NCBI GenBank assembly: GCA_963756545.1
Contig: CAVWNY010000001.1
Span: forward strand, 1 to 64,000
Reading direction: 5' to 3'
Source of the DNA: DATFDN01 sp963756545
GTDB lineage: Bacteria; Pseudomonadota; Alphaproteobacteria; Acetobacterales; Acetobacteraceae
Length of the DNA stretch: 64,000 nt
In this document: positions 61,459 through 64,000 of the stretch, one piece after another
Numbering within the stretch: position 1 is the first letter of the stretch
Layout of the letters: every line of letters starts with the position of its first letter
Notes under the pieces: generated by a model
Told to the model about the DNA's origin: nothing
What the model saw: the letters and a program-made list of their open reading frames with translations, nothing else
Databases searched by the model: none
Made by a program: the position numbers and the translations under genes

Positions 61459-62097
61459 ATGGCCGAGCCGGGGTGCCGCCTCTATCTGGTCACCCCGCCC
61501 AGCCTCGACCTCGCCCGCTTCCCCGACCTGCTTGGTGCGGCGCTGGACGCCGGCGAGGTGGCGGCGGTGCAGCTTCGCCTGAAGGATGCCGACGATGCGG
61601 CCTGGCGGCGCGCGATCACGGCGCTGCGCCCCGTCGCGCAGGCCCGAGAGGTGGCGTTCCTGCTGAACGACCGCGCCGATCTGGTGCGCGACACCGACTG
61701 CGACGGCGCGCATGTCGGCCAGCAGGACATGCCGGCGCGCGAGGCGCGGGCGCTGCTCGGCCCCGACCTCATGCTCGGAGTGACCTGCCACGCGAGCCGC
61801 GATCTCGCGATGCAGGCGGGCGAGGACGGAGCGGATTATGTGGCGTTCGGCGCGTTCTATCCCTCCGGCACCAAGCCGACGAAGCATCATGCGGACGTGG
61901 AGATCCTGCGCTGGTGGTCCGAGCTGATGGAACCGCCCTGCTGTGCGATCGGCGGCATCACCGCCGAGAACTGCGCGCCGCTGGTGCGGGCAGGCGCGGA
62001 CTTCCTGGCCGTGGTCGGCGCGGTGTGGGCGCATCCCGAGGGACCGGCGGCGGGCGTGCGCGCACTGAGCGCGGCGATCCGCGCGGCGGAGGAGTGA
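61459..62097 (+). CDS. thiE: Thiamine phosphate synthase
   Basis: This 212-residue enzyme joins HMP-PP and the thiazole phosphate. Motifs are LYLVTPPSLDLARF, VAAVQLRLKDADD, FLLNDRADLVRDTDCDGAHVGQQDM and GADYVAFGAFYPSGTKP, then CCAIGGITAENC at the phosphate site. The usual QLR(E/L)K and HVGQxD elements are intact. It is cotranscribed with the aldolase and pdxJ genes. No TPP riboswitch is seen here. Confidence 0.93.
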   Translation: MAEPGCRLYLVTPPSLDLARFPDLLGAALDAGEVAAVQLRLKDADDAAWRRAITALRPVAQAREVAFLLNDRADLVRDTDCDGAHVGQQDMPAREARALLGPDLMLGVTCHASRDLAMQAGEDGADYVAFGAFYPSGTKPTKHHADVEILRWWSELMEPPCCAIGGITAENCAPLVRAGADFLAVVGAVWAHPEGPAAGVRALSAAIRAAEE

Positions 62098-62105
62098 GAG
62101 GCGTC

Positions 62106-62843
62106 ATGGCCCGGCTGAGTGTCAATCTCAATAAGGTGGCCCTGCTGCGGAATTCGCGGCGCACCGGCGTGCCCGACCTGCTCGCCTTCGCCCGCGCGTC
62201 CATCGCGGCGGGCGCGCGCGGCATCACCGTGCATCCCCGGCAGGACGAGCGCCACATCCGCCGCGCCGACGTGCAGCCGCTGGCCGAGCTGCTCGCGCCG
62301 ATGCGCGAGGTCGAGTTGAACATCGAGGGGTTCCCCGACGCGCGACTGCTGGAGATCGCGCGTGAGACGCACCCGGCGCAATGCACGCTGGTGCCCGATG
62401 CGCCCGACGCCTTCACGTCGGAGAAGGGTTGGGATCTCGATCCCGCGCAGGCGGCGCTGGCGGGGCCGGCGGTCGCGGCGCTCAAGGCGCTGGGCGCGCG
62501 GGTGATCCTGTTCGTCGATCCCGATCCCGCAATCGTGCCCCGCGTCGCGGAGGCGGGGGCGGACGGGATCGAGATCTACACCGGGGCGTACGCGGCGGCG
62601 TTCCGGGCGGGCGGCGCCGACGGCACGCTGCTCGATGCCTGCGCGGCGACGGCCGAGGCGGCGCGCGCGCACGGGCTGGTGGTGAACGCCGGGCACGATC
62701 TTAATCTGCGCAACATCCCCCCTTTGGTGGAGCGGATCGGCTTCCTCGCCGAGGCCTCGATCGGGCATGAGTTGACGGCGGACGCGCTGATGATGGGCTT
62801 CCCCGCCGCCGTCACGGCCTATGCCGGGGCGCTGCGCGGATGA
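62106..62843 (+). CDS. pdxJ: Pyridoxine 5'-phosphate synthase
   Basis: This 245-residue enzyme makes PNP from 1-deoxyxylulose 5-phosphate and 3-amino-2-oxopropyl phosphate. It has RLSVNLNKVALLRNSR, GITVHPRQDERHIRRADV, CTLVPDAPDAFTSEKGWDL, VNAGHDLNLRNIPPL and SIGHELTADALMMG, all standard PdxJ motifs. The catalytic Glu and His residues are present. Its stop overlaps the osmC start (ATGA). Confidence 0.95.
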   Translation: MARLSVNLNKVALLRNSRRTGVPDLLAFARASIAAGARGITVHPRQDERHIRRADVQPLAELLAPMREVELNIEGFPDARLLEIARETHPAQCTLVPDAPDAFTSEKGWDLDPAQAALAGPAVAALKALGARVILFVDPDPAIVPRVAEAGADGIEIYTGAYAAAFRAGGADGTLLDACAATAEAARAHGLVVNAGHDLNLRNIPPLVERIGFLAEASIGHELTADALMMGFPAAVTAYAGALRG

Positions 62844-63349
62844 CCCATACGCATATGTTCCAAGCGACGGTGGAGTGGACCGGCGATCGGGGCACGGGCA
62901 CCACGTCCTATCGCGCCTACGGGCGCGACCACCGCATCCTTGTCGAGGGCAAGCCGCCGATCCTGGGCTCGTCGGACCCGGCGTTCCGGGGCGATGCGAC
63001 GCGTTACAACCCCGAGGAGTTGCTCGTTGCGTCGCTCTCGGCCTGTCACATGCTGTGGTACCTGCACCTGGCCGCCGAGGCGGGTGTCGTCGTGACCAGC
63101 TACGTCGATAGGGCGGAAGGCGAGATGACCCTGGAGCCGGACGGCGGCGGGCGGTTCACCGGCGTCGTGCTGCGCCCCGAGGTGACGCTGGCCCCAGGGG
63201 CGGACCGCGCACGCGCGGAGGCGCTGCACGCGGGGGCGCACGCCAAGTGCTTCATCGCGAGGTCGGTGAATTTTCCGGTGACGCACGAGGCGGTGGTGCG
63301 CTGGGCACCCCCTCCCCCCGGCCCCCTCCCGCAAGGGGAGGGGGAGTAG
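62840..63349 (+). CDS. OsmC family protein
   Basis: This 169-residue protein has the OsmC/Ohr fold with the two redox cysteines in VASLSACHMLWYLHLAAEAG and AHAKCFIARSVNFPV. Such proteins reduce organic hydroperoxides. The last 13 residues (PPPGPLPQGEGE) are encoded by a family A palindromic repeat rather than by family-like sequence; the natural end is probably near EAVVRWAP. ATG 62840 overlaps the pdxJ stop. Confidence 0.88.
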   Translation: MTHTHMFQATVEWTGDRGTGTTSYRAYGRDHRILVEGKPPILGSSDPAFRGDATRYNPEELLVASLSACHMLWYLHLAAEAGVVVTSYVDRAEGEMTLEPDGGGRFTGVVLRPEVTLAPGADRARAEALHAGAHAKCFIARSVNFPVTHEAVVRWAPPPPGPLPQGEGE

Positions 63350-63390
63350 AAGGCGGCGCTTGCTGCTCCCCTCCCCTTGCGGGAGGGGTC
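63308..63390. repeat. Palindromic repeat, family A, overlapping the osmC 3' end
   Basis: Inverted arms CCCCTCCCGCAAGGGGAGGG and CCCCTCCCCTTGCGGGAGGG, with the shared linker GGAGTAGAAGG, lie at the osmC end. The element supplies the osmC stop codon (TAG within the linker). Confidence 0.85.
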
Positions 63391-63408
63391 GAGCGCGAGG
63401 GAGTGGGC

Positions 63409-64000
63409 TCAGTGATGCGATGCCGATAGCAGCGTCGTCTGCGTCGTGTCGTGCACCATGCCGACCCCGTAGCCGGTGGCGAGCGTCCCGCCCTGCGATG
63501 CGCCGCCTCGCGAGGCGTTGCCGGGCACGGGGCGGAGGTCGTTCAGCGCGACCCCCGAGCCGGTGCCGGCCTCGCCGCCGCCCGCGCCATCGCCGCCGCC
63601 CGCGAATGTCATGGGTGCCGCCCCGATTGTCCTGGGCGTGACCGGCACGGGCGGGTCGAGGATCAGCGTGCCGCCGTGGCCGTCGGACGTGAAGCGGAAA
63701 TTCGCCGCAACATAGGTGCCCGCGAAGCGCAGCGCGGCGGCGGTGGCGGTGCCGCTCTTCACTGTCAGAGTGCCCTGGCCCGTGCCCGCCGCATAGTTCA
63801 GCGAAACGCCCGCCGTGCCGACATTGACGAGATCGATCGCATCGCTCCCGGTAAAGCCGGCGATCGTGCCCGTCATGCTCCCTGCCTGCGCGAGCGCCAG
63901 CGTTCCGGTGTTCGCCTCGAAGCGCACCGGCACGTTGACGGCGTTGTTCGCGGTGAGCGTGGAGCCGGCGGCGATGAGCGCGTTGCCGACCGGCGAGCCG
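63409..64000 (-). CDS. Repeat-type surface/adhesin protein, truncated by window end
   Basis: The frame is open from the window edge to 63409 and gives the last 197 residues of a larger protein. It shows Gly/Thr/Asn-rich beta-strand repeats (SPVGNALIAAGSTLTANNAV, TGTIAGFTGSDAIDLVNVGT) and the closing motif NFRFTSDGHGGTLILDPP common in large extracellular beta-helix proteins. The final 80 residues are Gly/Ala-rich and end LLSASHH; no autotransporter beta-barrel is evident at this end. The start lies outside the window. Confidence 0.7.
   Translation of the reverse strand, partial: GSPVGNALIAAGSTLTANNAVNVPVRFEANTGTLALAQAGSMTGTIAGFTGSDAIDLVNVGTAGVSLNYAAGTGQGTLTVKSGTATAAALRFAGTYVAANFRFTSDGHGGTLILDPPVPVTPRTIGAAPMTFAGGGDGAGGGEAGTGSGVALNDLRPVPGNASRGGASQGGTLATGYGVGMVHDTTQTTLLSASHH

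Noticed and set aside
61300..61470. TPP riboswitch before thiE
   Set aside because: thiE lies 3 bp after the aldolase gene, leaving no leader, and no thi-box-like sequence was seen upstream of the operon.

Overview
This is a high-GC, gene-dense bacterial chromosome segment. It looks alphaproteobacterial, most likely Rhodospirillales and possibly Acetobacteraceae. That placing rests on gene content and order (pgsA-mobB-moaD-moaE, zapA beside a 6S RNA and a 5-formyl-THF cyclo-ligase gene, DUF1127, DUF3309 and DUF6726 small proteins, class I aldolase-thiE-pdxJ) and on the GC-rich palindromic repeats. It is inference; there is no rRNA gene or complete tRNA gene to fix it.

Positions 1-14190 look like accessory or decaying DNA. 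A minus-strand glycogen operon (glgP-glgC-glgA) has intact glgC and glgA, but glgP carries a nonsense codon and a frameshift. Next come an IS110-type element with a possible guide RNA, an IS256-type element with a frameshifted transposase, and IS debris. Beyond these lies a three-gene cassette: an intact protein of unknown family, a phospholipase-D-fold protein and a SNF2-type helicase, the last two frameshifted. The cassette ends beside the 3' portion of a tRNA-Thr gene, a plausible island attachment site.

Positions 14240-25200 hold a compact sugar-acid operon (luciferase-like oxidoreductase, gnd, gntK, SDR, SMP-30 lactonase), a small secreted repeat protein, a 2OG-Fe oxygenase, a Tat amidohydrolase next to a frameshifted alpha/beta hydrolase, a dihydroorotate-dehydrogenase-like enzyme, two tiny stress or membrane proteins and a degenerate M23 peptidase.

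Positions 25200-37240 hold a complete tripartite efflux set (outer-membrane factor, adaptor, two RND pumps) divergent from pgsA-mobB-lipoprotein-moaD-moaE. Positions 37300-46790 are mostly CoA and acid metabolism. Within this part is the most notable gene: a UGSC-family selenoprotein whose in-frame TGA is followed by a convincing bacterial SECIS hairpin. It overlaps a thioredoxin-like partner gene that carries a one-base insertion.

Positions 46870-56640 hold two tandemly duplicated LuxR-type regulators with conserved upstream DNA, a Tat-exported bicupin oxalate decarboxylase-like protein, small proteins, an LrgA/LrgB pair, two MFS transporters and an HpcH/HpaI aldolase. Positions 56650-64000 are housekeeping (YebC, YmdB-like phosphodiesterase, MTHFS, 6S RNA, ZapA, aldolase, ThiE, PdxJ, OsmC) and end in a truncated repeat-type surface protein.

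Two families of intergenic palindromes recur through the window. Several genes differ from an intact reading frame by one base. These may be true pseudogenes or consensus indels; reads would decide.
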